Shown: piece by piece, positions 9,750 to 10,026 of the stretch
Layout of the letters: the number at the start of each line of letters is the position of its first letter
Numbering within the stretch: the stretch's first letter is position 1
Source: Baffinella frigidus
Lineage: Eukaryota; Cryptophyceae; Cryptomonadales; Baffinellaceae
NCBI GenBank assembly: GCA_026770585.1
Contig: MU646365.1
Coordinates: forward strand, 600,535-610,560
Reading direction: 5' to 3'
Length of the DNA stretch: 10,026 bases
The notes under the pieces: generated by a model
What the model saw: the letters and a program-made list of their open reading frames with translations, nothing else
Told to the model about the DNA's origin: nothing
Database searches by the model: none
Translations under genes and position numbers: made by a program

Positions 9750-9885
9750 CAACACCCTAGACCCTAGACCCTAGACCCTGAACCCGAAGGCATCTCTGCG
9801 AACGTGCGCGAGGCCACTACCTCGAAGCAAACCTCGGTGCGGGAAACCCAAACCCGAAACCCGAAACCCGAAACCCGAAAGCTGC
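9750..9885. repeat. Telomere-like blocks around the exon 5 copy
   Basis: Blocks of ccctaga (9755-9778) and cccgaaa (9853-9880) flank a copy of exon 5. Each block is internally uniform, as at 1189-1271. Confidence 0.8.
9795..9836 (+). repeat. Donor-side copy of NAD+ synthetase exon 5, mostly synonymous changes
   Basis: [14 protein letters not shown]|gtgcgg against [14 protein letters not shown]|gtgcgt. Eight of 14 codons differ; six are synonymous (GCA/GCG, GTA/GTG, AGG/CGC, GCG/GCC, ACT/ACC, CAG/CAA). Donor retained. Confidence 0.88.
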
Positions 9886-9918
9886 CGGGGATTCTGGTGT
9901 TGCTCAACAGCCCCCCGA

Positions 9919-10026
<108 letters not shown>

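Overview
The window is eukaryotic nuclear DNA, probably from a unicellular alga or other protist. It has spliced genes with GT-AG introns, GC-rich exons, AT-rich palindromic inserts and very many degenerate TTTAGGG/CCCTAAA (plant/algal-type) telomere-like repeats scattered through introns in both orientations. The NAD+ synthetase peptide has the plant-like [11 protein letters not shown] green alga such as a prasinophyte is a guess, not a demonstration.

Two divergent genes share a 609-bp intergenic region (6777-7385). On the minus strand, a seven-exon gene starts at 6776 and leaves the window at the left. It encodes a charged, probably coiled-coil N-terminus followed by ankyrin repeats. On the plus strand, the first five exons of a glutamine-dependent NAD+ synthetase (7386-9630) encode residues 1-157 of its nitrilase-like glutaminase domain; the rest lies beyond the right edge. 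Both gene models were built by joining exons by eye. All splice phases are compatible: 578 nt gives 192 codons plus 2 nt, and 471 nt gives 157 codons. None of the long open frames predicted directly from the DNA is a real gene.

The most interesting structure is in the introns. Almost every exon has extra partial copies of its own edge in the adjacent intron, and they follow a strict polarity. Copies of an exon's 3' end plus its 5' splice site lie downstream; copies of the 3' splice site plus the exon's first bases lie upstream. I count about 25 such edge copies around nine exons. Some still carry GT or AG. Two old copies are themselves interrupted: one by a 54-bp CCCTAAA tract and a 56-bp palindromic insert, the other by a 144-bp inverted-repeat element. 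The introns therefore appear to have grown by repeated local duplication across splice junctions, interstitial telomere-repeat insertion and small TIR elements. Remaining intron space holds hairpins, TIR elements, a 16-bp tandem repeat, and GA and CAA microsatellites at the right end.
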